Shown: positions 31,390-40,631, counted from the first letter of the stretch. The stretch: 64,000 nt of DNA from Bradyrhizobium sp. 139 (GCF_023074175.1 NZ_JADPKS010000051.1:1-64000), one strand, 5' to 3'. The notes: generated from the sequence alone by a model not told the origin. Numbers and translations are program-made.

Positions 31390-32352
31390 TCACTGCACGC
31401 GGCGCGTGGTTTTCGCATTCAGGGCATCGATCCTGTCCTGCCAGAATGCGCTTGCGGTGCCGAAAACGTTGTAGCCGACGTGGGTCGAGACCTTGATGCG
31501 GTCGAGGATCGACAGCTCGGTCACGGTCTCCATCCGGTTGCTGCGCGGATCGAATACGATCAGCTTCAGCGGGGTCTGTTCGAGGATGTAGCGCGACACT
31601 GCGTGGCTGCGGTCGCTGCCGTGCTCCTCGCACATGATGACGCTGTCGGCCTCAAGCAGCCGGGCGCCGCCCTTGATCGCCTCGATCTCGACACCCTCGA
31701 CATCGAGCTTGATCAGGTATTTGCCGGTGCTAGCAACCTTGCCATCGTCGATGAGGTTGTCCAGCGCAATGACCGGCACCTCCTCGCCACCTGCCGACAC
31801 ACCGCCGGCGATGCTGAAGGCCTCGTGCTTGGTGCCGGACAGCCGTGCGGTGCCGCGGGCCGCGCCGATCGCGCACTTCATGGTGTCGAAACGGTTGCCG
31901 TTGGCGCGCGCATTGTTGGCGAGCTTCGGATAGTTCTGCCCCGAGGGCTCGATCGCAATCGCCTTGTGGGAGCCGAACCGCTTGCTCGACACCAGCACCG
32001 ACCAGTAGCCGTAATTGGCGCCGCAATCGAGCAGCGTGTAGTCGACGTCGATAGAGTCCGCGAACAGCAGCTCCAGCTCGTCCTCGTAATTGTAGGAGCG
32101 GTTGAGCAGCTTGCTCCAGTAACCGTCGCCGTAAGGGAATTCGAACACGGCGTCGGGATTGAGCTTGATCGCGATGTTGCGCTCGGGCAGCGTCTTCCGC
32201 AGCAGGTTCGCGCAGGCGATGTAGCCCATGTGCGAGAAGTGCGACGATATCTTGGATCCCGTCACCAGCGCCAAGGCAGCCGTCCGCTCCCACAGGTTGG
32301 CCCCTTCAAGGGCCCCCGAGGCACGGTCAAACTGGATTGGCGCCTGCGCCAT
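31390..32352 (-). CDS. FkbM-type SAM-dependent methyltransferase between nuoD and nuoE
   Basis: A 320-aa protein with a Rossmann methyltransferase core of the FkbM family. YTLLDCGANYGYWSVLV (residues about 105-121) is the SAM-binding loop and AIAIEPSGQNYPKL the acidic loop. YLIKLDVEGVEIEAIKGG is the FkbM hallmark. The start at 32352 shares one base with the nuoD stop (TGATG), so translation is coupled. Family members usually O-methylate sugars or small molecules; some act on other targets. Its insertion in a complex I operon suggests, but does not prove, a complex I-related substrate. Codon use looks like its neighbours. Confidence 0.85.
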   Translation of the reverse strand: MAQAPIQFDRASGALEGANLWERTAALALVTGSKISSHFSHMGYIACANLLRKTLPERNIAIKLNPDAVFEFPYGDGYWSKLLNRSYNYEDELELLFADSIDVDYTLLDCGANYGYWSVLVSSKRFGSHKAIAIEPSGQNYPKLANNARANGNRFDTMKCAIGAARGTARLSGTKHEAFSIAGGVSAGGEEVPVIALDNLIDDGKVASTGKYLIKLDVEGVEIEAIKGGARLLEADSVIMCEEHGSDRSHAVSRYILEQTPLKLIVFDPRSNRMETVTELSILDRIKVSTHVGYNVFGTASAFWQDRIDALNAKTTRRVQ

Positions 32353-33548
32353 CACCGATCGACCTCTCCGAACACGATGTCGAGCGAGCCGAGGATCGCC
32401 GAGACGTCGGCGAGCAGATGGCCGCGGCAGATGTGGTCCATCGCCTGAAGATGCGCAAAGCCCGGCGCGCGGATCTTGCACTTGTAGGGCTTGTTGGAGC
32501 CGTCGGAGACGAGATAGACGCCGAACTCGCCCTTCGGCGCCTCGACCGCGGCATAGACCTCGCCGGCCGGCACGTGAACGCCTTCGGTGTAGAGCTTGAA
32601 GTGATGGATCAGCGCTTCCATCGAGCGCTTCATCTCGCCGCGGCGCGGCGGCGCGACCTTGTTGTCTTCGACGACGACGGGCCCCTTCCCTTCGGCTGCG
32701 TTCAGCTTCTGGATGCACTGCCTCATGATGCGCACGGACTGGCGCATCTCTTCCATGCGGATCAGATAGCGGTCGTAGCAGTCGCCGTTCTTGCCGATCG
32801 GAATGTCGAAATCCATCTCGGCATAGCACTCATAGGGCTGCGACTTGCGCAGATCCCAGGCCGCGCCCGAGCCGCGCACCATCACGCCCGAGAAACCCCA
32901 CTCCCAGGCTTCCTTCAGCGACACCACGCCGATATCGACGTTGCGCTGCTTGAAGATGCGGTTGGCGGTGAGCAGCCGGTCGAGGTCGTCCACCACTTTC
33001 AGGAACGGATCGCACCAGGCGTCGATGTCGTCGACCAGCTTCTGCGGCAGGTCCTGATGCACGCCGCCGACCCGGAAGTAGGCCGCGTGCATGCGGCTGC
33101 CCGAGGCGCGCTCGTAGAACACCATCAGCTTCTCGCGCTCTTCAAAACCCCACAGTGGCGGGGTCAGCGCGCCGACGTCCATCGCCTGCGTGGTGACGTT
33201 GAGCAGATGCGACAGGATGCGGCCGATCTCGCAATAGAGCACGCGGATCAGCTGACCGCGGCGCGGCACCTCGATGCCGAGCAGCTTTTCAGCGGCGAGA
33301 CAGAAGGCATGCTCCTGGTTCATCGGCGCGACGTAGTCGAGGCGGTCGAAGTAAGGGATCGCCTGGAGATAGGTCTTCTGCTCGATCAGCTTCTCGGTGC
33401 CACGATGAAGCAGGCCGATATGCGGGTCGACGCGCGCGACGATTTCGCCGTCAAGCTCCAGCACCAGGCGCAACACGCCGTGCGCCGCCGGATGCTGCGG
33501 TCCAAAATTGATGGTGAAGTTGCGAAGCTGTTCGGGTTGCTCGTTCAT
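32352..33548 (-). CDS. nuoD: NADH-quinone oxidoreductase subunit D
   Basis: A 398-aa 49-kDa subunit lining the quinone site. It begins with [19 protein letters not shown], the loop with the quinone-binding His, and has [20 protein letters not shown] (second His/Arg region). The C-terminus ends DIVFGEVDR, the normal family end. NuoC and NuoD are separate genes, as in other alphaproteobacteria. It lies 2 bp after nuoC and overlaps the methyltransferase gene. Confidence 0.97.
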   Translation of the reverse strand: MNEQPEQLRNFTINFGPQHPAAHGVLRLVLELDGEIVARVDPHIGLLHRGTEKLIEQKTYLQAIPYFDRLDYVAPMNQEHAFCLAAEKLLGIEVPRRGQLIRVLYCEIGRILSHLLNVTTQAMDVGALTPPLWGFEEREKLMVFYERASGSRMHAAYFRVGGVHQDLPQKLVDDIDAWCDPFLKVVDDLDRLLTANRIFKQRNVDIGVVSLKEAWEWGFSGVMVRGSGAAWDLRKSQPYECYAEMDFDIPIGKNGDCYDRYLIRMEEMRQSVRIMRQCIQKLNAAEGKGPVVVEDNKVAPPRRGEMKRSMEALIHHFKLYTEGVHVPAGEVYAAVEAPKGEFGVYLVSDGSNKPYKCKIRAPGFAHLQAMDHICRGHLLADVSAILGSLDIVFGEVDR

Positions 33549-33550
33549 GA

Positions 33551-34162
33551 TCAGACCTTCGGCCCCGCCTTCTCATCGCCCGGCAAGGGATAGTCCGCTC
33601 CCTCCCACGGGGACAAAAAATCGAACTTGCGGAATTCCTGGTTGAGCCTGACGGGCTCGTACACTACGCGCTTCTCCTGGTCGTCGTAGCGGACTTCGAC
33701 GAACCCGGTGAGTGGAAAGTCCTTGCGCAGCGGATGGCCCTCGAAGCCGTAATCGGTCAGCAGGCGCCGCATGTCCGGATGGCCGACGAAGAACACGCCA
33801 TAGAGATCGTAGGCCTCGCGCTCGAACCAGTCCGCGCCGGGAAACACCTCGATCAGCGACGGCACCTGCGTGGTCTCGTCGGCCTGGGCCTTGAGCCGGA
33901 TCCGCGTGTTCAGGGTCGGCGACAGGAAGTGATAGATCACGTCGAAGCGCTTCTCGCGCGAGGGATAGTCAGCCGCCGTGATGTCGGTGAAGTTGACGAA
34001 GCGGCACTTCGGGTCGTCACGGAGGTACTTGACCACCTCGACGATCTTGCTGGCCTCGACATCGACCGTGAGCTGATTGAAGGCGACCGAGTGACCGAGG
34101 GCGGCGCCCGGAAGCGCGCTAACGATCGTCTGCCCCAGGGCGTCGAGCTTGGCGTCGTCCAT
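33551..34162 (-). CDS. nuoC: NADH-quinone oxidoreductase subunit C
   Basis: A 203-aa 30-kDa subunit of the quinone module. The signature [20 protein letters not shown] and [20 protein letters not shown] are present, and the end [20 protein letters not shown] is typical. It lies 11 bp after nuoB. Confidence 0.96.
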   Translation of the reverse strand: MDDAKLDALGQTIVSALPGAALGHSVAFNQLTVDVEASKIVEVVKYLRDDPKCRFVNFTDITAADYPSREKRFDVIYHFLSPTLNTRIRLKAQADETTQVPSLIEVFPGADWFEREAYDLYGVFFVGHPDMRRLLTDYGFEGHPLRKDFPLTGFVEVRYDDQEKRVVYEPVRLNQEFRKFDFLSPWEGADYPLPGDEKAGPKV

Positions 34163-34173
34163 GACGTAAAACC

Positions 34174-34761
34174 TTAGCGTTCGATGGTGCCGGTGCGGCG
34201 GATCTTCTTCTGCAGCAGCAGCACGCCGTAGAGCAGCGCTTCCGCCGTGGGCGGACAGCCCGGCACGTAGATGTCGATCGGCACGATGCGGTCGCAGCCG
34301 CGCACGACCGAGTAGGAATAATGATAATAGCCGCCGCCATTGGCGCAGGAGCCCATCGAGATGACGTAGCGCGGCTCGGGCATCTGGTCGTAGACCTTGC
34401 GCAGCGCAGGCGCCATCTTGTTGGTCAGGGTGCCAGCGACGATCATCACGTCGGACTGGCGCGGCGAGGCACGCGGCGCGAAACCGAAGCGCTCGATGTC
34501 ATAGCGCGGCATCGACACCTGCATCATCTCGACCGCGCAGCAGGCGAGACCGAACGTCATCCACATCAGCGAGCCGGTGCGGGCCCAGGTGATGAGGTCG
34601 TCGGTCGCGGCCACGAAGAAGCCCTTGTCGGACAGCTCGGAATTGACCTCGAGAAAGAACGGATCGTTGGCCCCGATCGGCTTGCCGGTCGACGGATCCA
34701 GGATGCCCTTGGGGGCCGGTGTGATGACCGGACCAGCGGACGGTGCAGGGTTCAATCCCAT
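34174..34761 (-). CDS. nuoB: NADH-quinone oxidoreductase subunit B
   Basis: A 195-aa subunit carrying cluster N2, the electron donor to quinone. Cluster ligands are in [11 protein letters not shown] (adjacent Cys pair), [17 protein letters not shown] and [17 protein letters not shown] use the Met at 34761, preceded by a purine-rich site, instead of an in-frame start 7 codons earlier. It overlaps the nuoA end by 10 bp. Confidence 0.96.
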   Translation of the reverse strand: MGLNPAPSAGPVITPAPKGILDPSTGKPIGANDPFFLEVNSELSDKGFFVAATDDLITWARTGSLMWMTFGLACCAVEMMQVSMPRYDIERFGFAPRASPRQSDVMIVAGTLTNKMAPALRKVYDQMPEPRYVISMGSCANGGGYYHYSYSVVRGCDRIVPIDIYVPGCPPTAEALLYGVLLLQKKIRRTGTIER

Positions 34762-35117
34762 TCCAGTGCCCCTTTCTTCCATTCATAGGCGAACCCGACC
34801 GTCAGCACGCCGAGGAACACCACCATGGACCAGAAGCCGGTCGCGCCAAGCTTGCCGAACGCCACCGCCCAGGGAAACAGGAACGCCACCTCGAGGTCGA
34901 AGATGATGAAGAGGATGGCGACCAGATAGAAGCGCACGTCGAACTTCATGCGGGCATCGTCGAAGGCGTTGAAACCGCACTCATACGCCGACAGCTTTTC
35001 CGGGTCCGGCTGCTGGAACGCCACGACGAAGGGCGCGATCAGCAGCACGAGGCCGATGAGGCCCGCCACCCCTATAAAGACGACAAGTGGAAGATAGTTC
35101 TGAAGAATGCCGCTCAT
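34752..35117 (-). CDS. nuoA: NADH-quinone oxidoreductase subunit A
   Basis: A 121-aa three-helix membrane subunit and first gene of the operon. The loop [20 protein letters not shown] is the conserved NuoA motif with the Cys and acidic residues near the quinone entry. The end [11 protein letters not shown] is typical. Upstream is a 246-bp non-coding stretch that must hold the operon promoter. Confidence 0.97.
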   Translation of the reverse strand: MSGILQNYLPLVVFIGVAGLIGLVLLIAPFVVAFQQPDPEKLSAYECGFNAFDDARMKFDVRFYLVAILFIIFDLEVAFLFPWAVAFGKLGATGFWSMVVFLGVLTVGFAYEWKKGALEWD

Positions 35118-35180
35118 TGACGAGCCCTTTTTCCCGCAGCCTCGGGAGCCGCGGATTCGTCCAGTTTGGAATTGTTCTGA

Positions 35181-35209
35181 GCCTTAGCGCAGTGCACCAA
35201 TGGGCGCAA
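35181..35209 (-). promoter_or_regulatory. Possible sigma-70 promoter of the nuo operon
   Basis: On the minus strand, TTGCGC and TAAGGC are separated by 17 bp, about 65 bp upstream of the nuoA start. The spacing is ideal, but both boxes match the consensus only partly. It lies in the only sizeable non-coding stretch ahead of nuoA. Confidence 0.3.
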
Positions 35210-35363
35210 GACACGCTCTTTTTAGGCCCTTTGCCGCTCCCAGAACGGTAGAAATCCCGGAATCACCCCGCCGCTGGTATGAAGCAGATCGTCAGACCCA
35301 GCAAGGGCGGCCACGGTTTTGCAGGGCAGCTGTCCGAAGATTGCGGCGCACCGGCCGAGACAG

Positions 35364-35594
35364 CTATTTGCCGCGTGTCGCCCGCGAAAATTGCCCGCTT
35401 TTTTGAGTGCGGCAGCGCACCCAAACCCAGACAATGACCAGCACCGGGGCGCCCACGCTCACCCAGGCAACATACTGGCCAACCGTTCCCCAGAGCAGCG
35501 CAGCCAGCAGACCGGTGATGGTCGCAACCGCGAGCAGGACAGGTGCAGCAAAGACACGCATCCACAGGCGCGAGCGGTCAGAGGAGCCATGCAT
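35364..35594 (-). CDS. Small two-helix membrane protein after PepSY gene
   Basis: A 76-aa protein with two hydrophobic segments (residues about 12-34 and 38-58, the second ending VIVWVWVRC) and a basic C-terminal tail. Its ATG shares a base with the stop of the PepSY gene (TGATG), so it is almost certainly translated. Small membrane proteins commonly follow the TonB receptor/PepSY pair; I cannot assign a family with certainty. Confidence 0.6.
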   Translation of the reverse strand: MHGSSDRSRLWMRVFAAPVLLAVATITGLLAALLWGTVGQYVAWVSVGAPVLVIVWVWVRCRTQKSGQFSRATRGK

Positions 35595-36730
35595 CACGAC
35601 GGGACCGGGGTTCGACTGGCGAATGCGGCGGACCGGGCGGGCGCACGCTTGCGCCGCCGTGCCAGCCAGAGATAGAGGCCGCTGCCGATCACAACGATCG
35701 TGAGAGTATCGAGGACGGCCCAGATCACCTTGAGCGGCATCCCGCCATAGTCGCCGAAATGCAGCGGCTGCGAGATCAGGAGCGCCTGGAGATAGACCGG
35801 CAGCGCCCGGCTGTCGGCGACCTCCCCCGTCTCGCCGTCGAGCAGGACCGGCTTGAGGAGCCGCGCCGTCAGCGCCGTGTCGCCGCGCATGAAGGCGGCG
35901 AAATGGTGCGAGGAGGTGAACGGCGTGCCAGGAAACGCGATGAACGCGACCTCCATGCCGGGAGCCGTCTGTCTGGCACGCGCGACGACGTCGTCGAGCG
36001 AAGCGAGATGCGAGGGCGGCGGCTTGCCGGCATAGGGCGCGACCATGCTGGCGAGCTCGGTTGCCTTCCACTGGTTGAGCATCAGCTCGGCCCAGGTGTT
36101 GACGACGCCGGTGAGGCCAACCACCAGCGCCCAGGCGACCGTCACCACGCCGATCAGATTGTGCCAGTCGAGCCAGACCACGCGGCGCGAGGCGTGATCG
36201 CGGATGGTGGCAAACCGCTGGCGGCGGGTGAACGGCCAATACAGCACCACGCCGGAGACGATGGCGACGGCGAATAGCAGGCCCATCCCGCCGAGGAACA
36301 GCTTTCCGGGCTGGCCGGCAAACATGTCGGTGTGCAGCTTGAGCACGACCAGCATCGGCCCGATGCCGACCGGTCCGAGCAGCTTGGTCGATCCTGCATC
36401 AAAGGCACGCACGGTCGTGTTGTCAGGCAGCCCGTCGACGGCGCTGTTGGTGAACGCCGTGACGATCCCGGGCTCGTCCTTGTCCCAGGAGATATATTGC
36501 AGCACGCGGCCGGGATCGGCGGCGAGCGCGGCGTCGGCGACGGCTTGCGTCGTCGCACGCGCCGCGCCCGCGTGAGCTTCGGGCTGGGGGGCATAGCCCA
36601 GGAGCTCATCGATCTCGTGATGGAAGATCAGCGGCAGGCCGGTCAGGCAGAGCAGGAGCAGGAAGACGGTCGAGATCAGGCTGGTCCAGGTGTGGACCAC
36701 GGACCAGAGCCTGACCGTGCGCGCCTTCAC
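35594..36730 (-). CDS. PepSY-associated membrane protein (iron-uptake linked)
   Basis: A 378-aa inner-membrane protein of the PepSY_TM family. It has an N-terminal helix (VHTWTSLISTVFLLLLCLTG), a large periplasmic part, two middle helices (GGMGLLFAVAIVSGVVLYWP; DWHNLIGVVTVAWALVVGLTG) and a C-terminal helix before a basic tail. Members next to siderophore receptors are thought to reduce or release iron. The GTG at 36730 has a strong ribosome site (ggggagg) and lies 22 bp after the receptor stop; the longer frame upstream overlaps the receptor gene and is not needed. Confidence 0.85.
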   Translation of the reverse strand: MKARTVRLWSVVHTWTSLISTVFLLLLCLTGLPLIFHHEIDELLGYAPQPEAHAGAARATTQAVADAALAADPGRVLQYISWDKDEPGIVTAFTNSAVDGLPDNTTVRAFDAGSTKLLGPVGIGPMLVVLKLHTDMFAGQPGKLFLGGMGLLFAVAIVSGVVLYWPFTRRQRFATIRDHASRRVVWLDWHNLIGVVTVAWALVVGLTGVVNTWAELMLNQWKATELASMVAPYAGKPPPSHLASLDDVVARARQTAPGMEVAFIAFPGTPFTSSHHFAAFMRGDTALTARLLKPVLLDGETGEVADSRALPVYLQALLISQPLHFGDYGGMPLKVIWAVLDTLTIVVIGSGLYLWLARRRKRAPARSAAFASRTPVPS

Positions 36731-36752
36731 GAGATCCTCCCCTCGTCCGGCT

Positions 36753-39041
36753 TCACCATTTGTAGGAGACGCTGGCTGTGACGCGGCGGCGGTCACCGTA
36801 GAAGCAGGACGACGCCGAGGCACAGCTCGCGACATAGATCTTGTCGGTCAGATTGATCACATTGATAGCCGTGCGCCAGTTCTGCCATTCGTAATGGACC
36901 GCGAGATCGCCGAGCACCACGGAGGGAACCTCGAGGGTGTTGGCGGCATCGGCCCAGGAAGAGCCGACATAACGCACGCCGCCGCCGAAACCAAATCCTT
37001 CGAGCGGCCCGTCCTTGAAGGTGTAGTCCGCCCAGCCCGAGATCAGTGTCTGAGGCGTGTTGGTTGGTGTCTTGCCGACCAGCGTCGGATCGAGGTCCCT
37101 GCTGTTGAAGAGATGATAGGCCGTGAAGGCGCCGATCAACTTCAGCTCCTTCGTGGCATTGGCCACCGCTTCGAGCTCGATGCCGCGCGAGGTCACCTCT
37201 CCGGTCTGGTTCTGCAGCAGCACATTCGACGGATCGGTCGTCGGCACATTCTGGCGCTTCAGGTCGAACACTGAGGCGGTGAAGTAGCCGTCAAATCCCT
37301 TGGGCGCGACCTTGACGCCGATCTCGGCCTGCTTGCCGGTCTCCGGCAGGAATAGCTGGTTCTGGGCGTTGAGACCGATAATCGGATTGTAGCTCGACGA
37401 ATAGGAGATGTACGGCGCGATGCCGTTGTCGAAATTGTAGATCAACCCCGCGCGGCCGCTGAATCTGCTGTCGTCGCGTTGGGCGATGTTTGCGCCAGTG
37501 TCGCGCGCGACCTGTGACGTCTCGACCCAGTCATTACGTCCGCTCAGCACCAGCGTGAAATTGCCGAGCTTCATCTGGTCCTGGAGATAGGCACCCGCCT
37601 GCTTCTGCGTGAGCAGGAAGTTGCGGAACGGCGCGCCCGCGAGGGGGATGTCGATACCATAGGCCGGATTGAAGACGTTGATCGGAGGAACCGTGCCGAA
37701 GTTGAAGGCCTGATAGTCATCGATCTGATAGCCCTTCAGATCGACACCGAACAGCATCGTGTGCCTGACCGGGCCGCTGTTGAAGCGATACTCGAGTTGG
37801 TTGTCGAGATTGGCCTGATTGGCGGTGTTCTTTGCATACCAATTGTAGCGACCCATCGTAGCCGTATTGATATTGTCCCAGCCATTACCGATGTAGCCGC
37901 GATAGGTCAGGTCGATATGTGCAAATCGCGCATTCTGCCGGAACGTCAGATCGTCGGTGAGATTGCGCTCGAACTGATAGCCGAGCATCTCCTGCTCGCG
38001 CGTGAACTTGTCGACGCTGGGATCGCCCACGAAGAAGCTGGTCGGGATCTTGCCGAATGGCGCGTTGGTCACCGTGCCCTGGTAGGGCAGGAAATTGATG
38101 CCGCGCGTGTCCTGCTTCGAGGCCGATGCCAGCACCGTGAATGTCGTGTCCGCGTCCGGCTTCCACGTAAACGACGGTGCGATGAAGTAGTTGTTGTCGG
38201 GCGTGAAGTTGACCTGCGTCGGGCCGTTCTGGACCTGGCCGACGACACGGTAGAACAGCTTGCCGTCCTGGGGCTGCGTCGCCACGGGACCGCCGACATC
38301 GAAACCGACATAGGCGTTGCCGAAATTGTTGACGCCGGTCTCGGTGTAGCGAACCGGCTCGGCCGGCGGCAGCTTGCTGATGACGTTGACGATGCCGCTC
38401 GGGCTCGATCCGCCGTAAAGCACCGCCGACGGGCCGCGCAGCACCTCGACGCGTTCCATATTCGGAGGCTGGAGCTTCCAGCTCGCATAGGACGTGTAGA
38501 ACAGCTGTATGCCGTCGAGGAACAGCCCGACGTCATCGGACTTGAAGCCGCGGATCAGCCACCAATCGTTGCGGGTGTCGGCGCCGAAGGTTCCGGCGCG
38601 CACGCCGGCGGTGTAGCGCAGGACTTCGTCGAGCTTGTTCGGCTTCTGGTCGCGGATCTGGTCGGCGCCGATCACCGACACCGACTGCGGCGTCTCCATG
38701 ATCGGCGTGTTGGTCTTGGTGCCTGACGAGCTGAGACCGGCGACGTAGCCGTTCACCGGTCCGCGGGGCGTCTCGACAAAGCCGACGTTGCGCTGCGGCT
38801 GCGGTTTACGGCTGGCGGCGGTCTGCACCGAGGACCGCGCCGCGCGGCGCACGGCCGCAGCGGGCGCGCGGCGGCGTGCTTCCGGCGCGTTCACGGTCAC
38901 CGACGGCAGATTTTGTGCGCCACTTTGCGCTAACGATTGTGCGAGCGATGCCTGCGGCATCAATACAAAAGCAGACGCGGTCGCCAGGACGGCCGACCGC
39001 AGCATTCCAAGACTGTTCAACGCGCCACCCCAAAGCTGCAT
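36753..39041 (-). CDS. TonB-dependent siderophore receptor
   Basis: A 762-aa outer-membrane receptor of the FhuA/FoxA ferric-siderophore class. After a signal peptide (cleavage near ASLAQ, residue about 35) comes an Ala/Arg-rich linker. The plug domain follows with ETPQSVSVIGADQIRDQKP and the plug end EVLRGPSAVLYGGSSPSGIV. The 22-strand barrel ends in an aromatic residue (SVSYKW). Plug, barrel and terminal Trp are intact, so it looks functional. An alternative start is Met13 (39005). It is followed by PepSY and a small membrane gene; a MarR gene lies upstream on the same strand. Iron control is likely. Confidence 0.93.
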   Translation of the reverse strand: MQLWGGALNSLGMLRSAVLATASAFVLMPQASLAQSLAQSGAQNLPSVTVNAPEARRRAPAAAVRRAARSSVQTAASRKPQPQRNVGFVETPRGPVNGYVAGLSSSGTKTNTPIMETPQSVSVIGADQIRDQKPNKLDEVLRYTAGVRAGTFGADTRNDWWLIRGFKSDDVGLFLDGIQLFYTSYASWKLQPPNMERVEVLRGPSAVLYGGSSPSGIVNVISKLPPAEPVRYTETGVNNFGNAYVGFDVGGPVATQPQDGKLFYRVVGQVQNGPTQVNFTPDNNYFIAPSFTWKPDADTTFTVLASASKQDTRGINFLPYQGTVTNAPFGKIPTSFFVGDPSVDKFTREQEMLGYQFERNLTDDLTFRQNARFAHIDLTYRGYIGNGWDNINTATMGRYNWYAKNTANQANLDNQLEYRFNSGPVRHTMLFGVDLKGYQIDDYQAFNFGTVPPINVFNPAYGIDIPLAGAPFRNFLLTQKQAGAYLQDQMKLGNFTLVLSGRNDWVETSQVARDTGANIAQRDDSRFSGRAGLIYNFDNGIAPYISYSSSYNPIIGLNAQNQLFLPETGKQAEIGVKVAPKGFDGYFTASVFDLKRQNVPTTDPSNVLLQNQTGEVTSRGIELEAVANATKELKLIGAFTAYHLFNSRDLDPTLVGKTPTNTPQTLISGWADYTFKDGPLEGFGFGGGVRYVGSSWADAANTLEVPSVVLGDLAVHYEWQNWRTAINVINLTDKIYVASCASASSCFYGDRRRVTASVSYKW

Positions 39042-39132
39042 ATTTTTGATGCATCATGCCGCCGGTCCCAGGACAGCATGCGCTTGAGGTGAGGCTTATG
39101 GGAGGGCGCGGGAATTCCCTAATTGAAAGCTT

Positions 39133-39183
39133 CTTAGAACGACTCTTAGAAATGATCTAATATTTGGAGACGATCTAATATTT
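39133..39183. promoter_or_regulatory. Tandem motifs ahead of the siderophore receptor
   Basis: Two copies of CTTAGAA (39133, 39145) lie 12 bp apart, and two copies of GATCTAATATTT (39154, 39172) lie 18 bp apart. All are within the AT-rich 160-bp gap between the MarR gene and the receptor gene. TTCTTAGAA is itself a short palindrome. The AT-rich TTAGAA/TTCTAA half-sites recall Irr-type iron-control elements, but the arrangement here is direct, so the binding protein (Irr, Fur-like or the MarR protein) is not settled. Confidence 0.45.
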
Positions 39184-39201
39184 CCCGAGATTTCCGAGAG
39201 A

Positions 39202-39717
39202 TCAGCGCGGAACTTTCTCGGCTTCGAGCATCTTTTCGGCTGTCGCCGTGAGACGGTCGATCTGCGCCATCAGCATCTCGAACTCGTCCTTGCTCAACTG
39301 TTCCAGCAATTGCCGATTGCGCTCCTGCGCGCCGGCGACGATCGCATCATGCGCGGCGAGCCCTGCCGCGGTCAGCGAGACCAGCACCTCGCGGCTGTCC
39401 TTCGGGTTTGCCGATTTCGCGATCAGCTTGCGCGACACGAGTTCCGCGAGCGCGCGGCTGATCTGGCCCTTGTCCTGGCCGACAGCTTCGGCGAGCCGCG
39501 CCACGCTCATCGGCGGCCGCCGGCCAAGCGAAGCAACGAGACCGAACTCGACCGAGGACAGTCCGGCGAGGCGCTTGTAGCGCAGGATCGCGCCGCGCTT
39601 GAGCAAATTGGCGAGCACCATCAGCCGCGATGACAGCATCACGGTGATCGGCGCCGGCGAGTGACTTTCGTCCGCATCGGGCGACGCGTGCCCATCCCTG
39701 CTCGATGTCTGGCTCAT
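39202..39717 (-). CDS. MarR family transcriptional regulator
   Basis: A 171-aa winged-helix repressor-type protein. The core includes SSVEFGLVASLGRRPPMSVARLAEAVGQDKGQ (split here: SSVEFGLVASLG, then RLAEAVGQDKGQISRAL as the recognition helix region). The wing NPKDSREVLVSLTAAG follows. Dimerisation helices are at both ends. It precedes the siderophore receptor on the same strand by 160 bp, and a decayed transporter lies on the other side. Its target is unknown; control of the receptor unit is plausible. Confidence 0.88.
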   Translation of the reverse strand: MSQTSSRDGHASPDADESHSPAPITVMLSSRLMVLANLLKRGAILRYKRLAGLSSVEFGLVASLGRRPPMSVARLAEAVGQDKGQISRALAELVSRKLIAKSANPKDSREVLVSLTAAGLAAHDAIVAGAQERNRQLLEQLSKDEFEMLMAQIDRLTATAEKMLEAEKVPR

Positions 39718-39812
39718 GATCCACCTCTGCCAAGAAAGCCAGGGCGTGCCAAGTGTTCGTAGCCCAACCTCCCCAGCCTGATCGAAATGCGATTAAGACG
39801 CATTCTGGAACA

Positions 39813-40054
39813 TCGTTGACGCCGAGCATGCGGGCTCTGGCCTCCGCCCTCATCGCGCTCACCGCCACCTGCTTCGGCCAGGGCGTCGGCCCGCTTGCCG
39901 TGGGTGTGGTCAACGACGCCCTGAAGGGCACTTATGGCGCGCACGCCGTGCGCTATTCCCTGCTCTCGGCGGCGGTCACGACCACGCTCGGCGCCCTGCT
40001 GTTCGTCTGGCCGCCTGCACGATCCGGAACGATATCGGCCGGGCCGCAGCCTGA
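39813..40054 (+). pseudogene. Decayed C-terminal remnant of an MFS transporter
   Basis: The translation from about 39816 gives LTPSMRALASALIALTATCF and then GPLAVGVVNDALKGTYGA and VRYSLLSAAVTTTLGALLFVW, which is the end of an MFS transporter. After position about 40010 the frame must shift for the expected end TIRNDIGRAA followed by TGA at 40052. Only the last one to two helices remain, and nothing of the first 300 or so residues lies between here and the MarR gene. It is both truncated and frameshifted. Confidence 0.55.
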
Positions 40055-40191
40055 GACCGACCGCCCGCAAACCGGCGAAACCAGCCGGACGGGAGATGAA
40101 ACCATTTTGCGGAACCCGCGAAACCATCCGGAAACAGATGATCCTTAGAAGGGGAGCCATAGACGGCGGCAAAGTCCGTCGGGAGGCTCAG

Positions 40192-40395
40192 ATGAACCAC
40201 TCAATTCACTCTGCTGATCGCGCGACCCACCTGAAGATCGTGGTGGTGGCGCTGGTGGCCGGCATTGCAGTGGCCGGTTTCGGGATCGCAGCCCGCACCA
40301 ATGCCGATTACAGCCAGACCGCCCAGTCCACCCACGTGATCAAGGCCGGCAAGCCGGTGGTGGTGACCAGCGCGGGGAGTTCGGAGATTCGCTGA
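40192..40395 (+). CDS. Small single-helix protein of unknown function
   Basis: A 67-aa protein with a good ribosome site (gggagg, 6 bp before the ATG) and one hydrophobic segment (HLKIVVVALVAGIAVAGFGI). A short polar, probably periplasmic tail ends VVVTSAGSSEIR. It is followed by a strong terminator hairpin, which supports an independent transcript. I do not recognise a named family. Confidence 0.65.
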   Translation: MNHSIHSADRATHLKIVVVALVAGIAVAGFGIAARTNADYSQTAQSTHVIKAGKPVVVTSAGSSEIR

Positions 40396-40421
40396 CGGAC
40401 GACCTTCCGGGCCGACCAGCG

Positions 40422-40446
40422 GCCGCCTCCGGGCGGCCTTTTCGTT
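40422..40446 (+). terminator. Rho-independent terminator after the 67-aa gene
   Basis: A 7-bp GC stem, ggccgcc/ggcggcc, with a 4-base loop is followed by ttttcgtttt. It lies 27 bp after the stop codon of the small gene. Confidence 0.8.
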
Positions 40447-40493
40447 TTCCAGAGCAATACTTAGCTGAGGCGCCCCGGCGAAGCGTAACATCC

Positions 40494-40521
40494 TTGACTT
40501 CACCAAGCCCCGCCTTTAAGT
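40494..40521 (+). promoter_or_regulatory. Sigma-70-like promoter of tRNA-Asp
   Basis: TTGACT and TTAAGT are separated by 16 bp, ending about 33 bp before the tRNA 5' end. This is an appropriate distance for a short leader. The -35 box matches the consensus at five of six positions. Confidence 0.5.
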
Positions 40522-40554
40522 CCCCCCTCGTTCCGCGCGCTTCGAGCGAACCAC

Positions 40555-40631
<77 letters not shown>

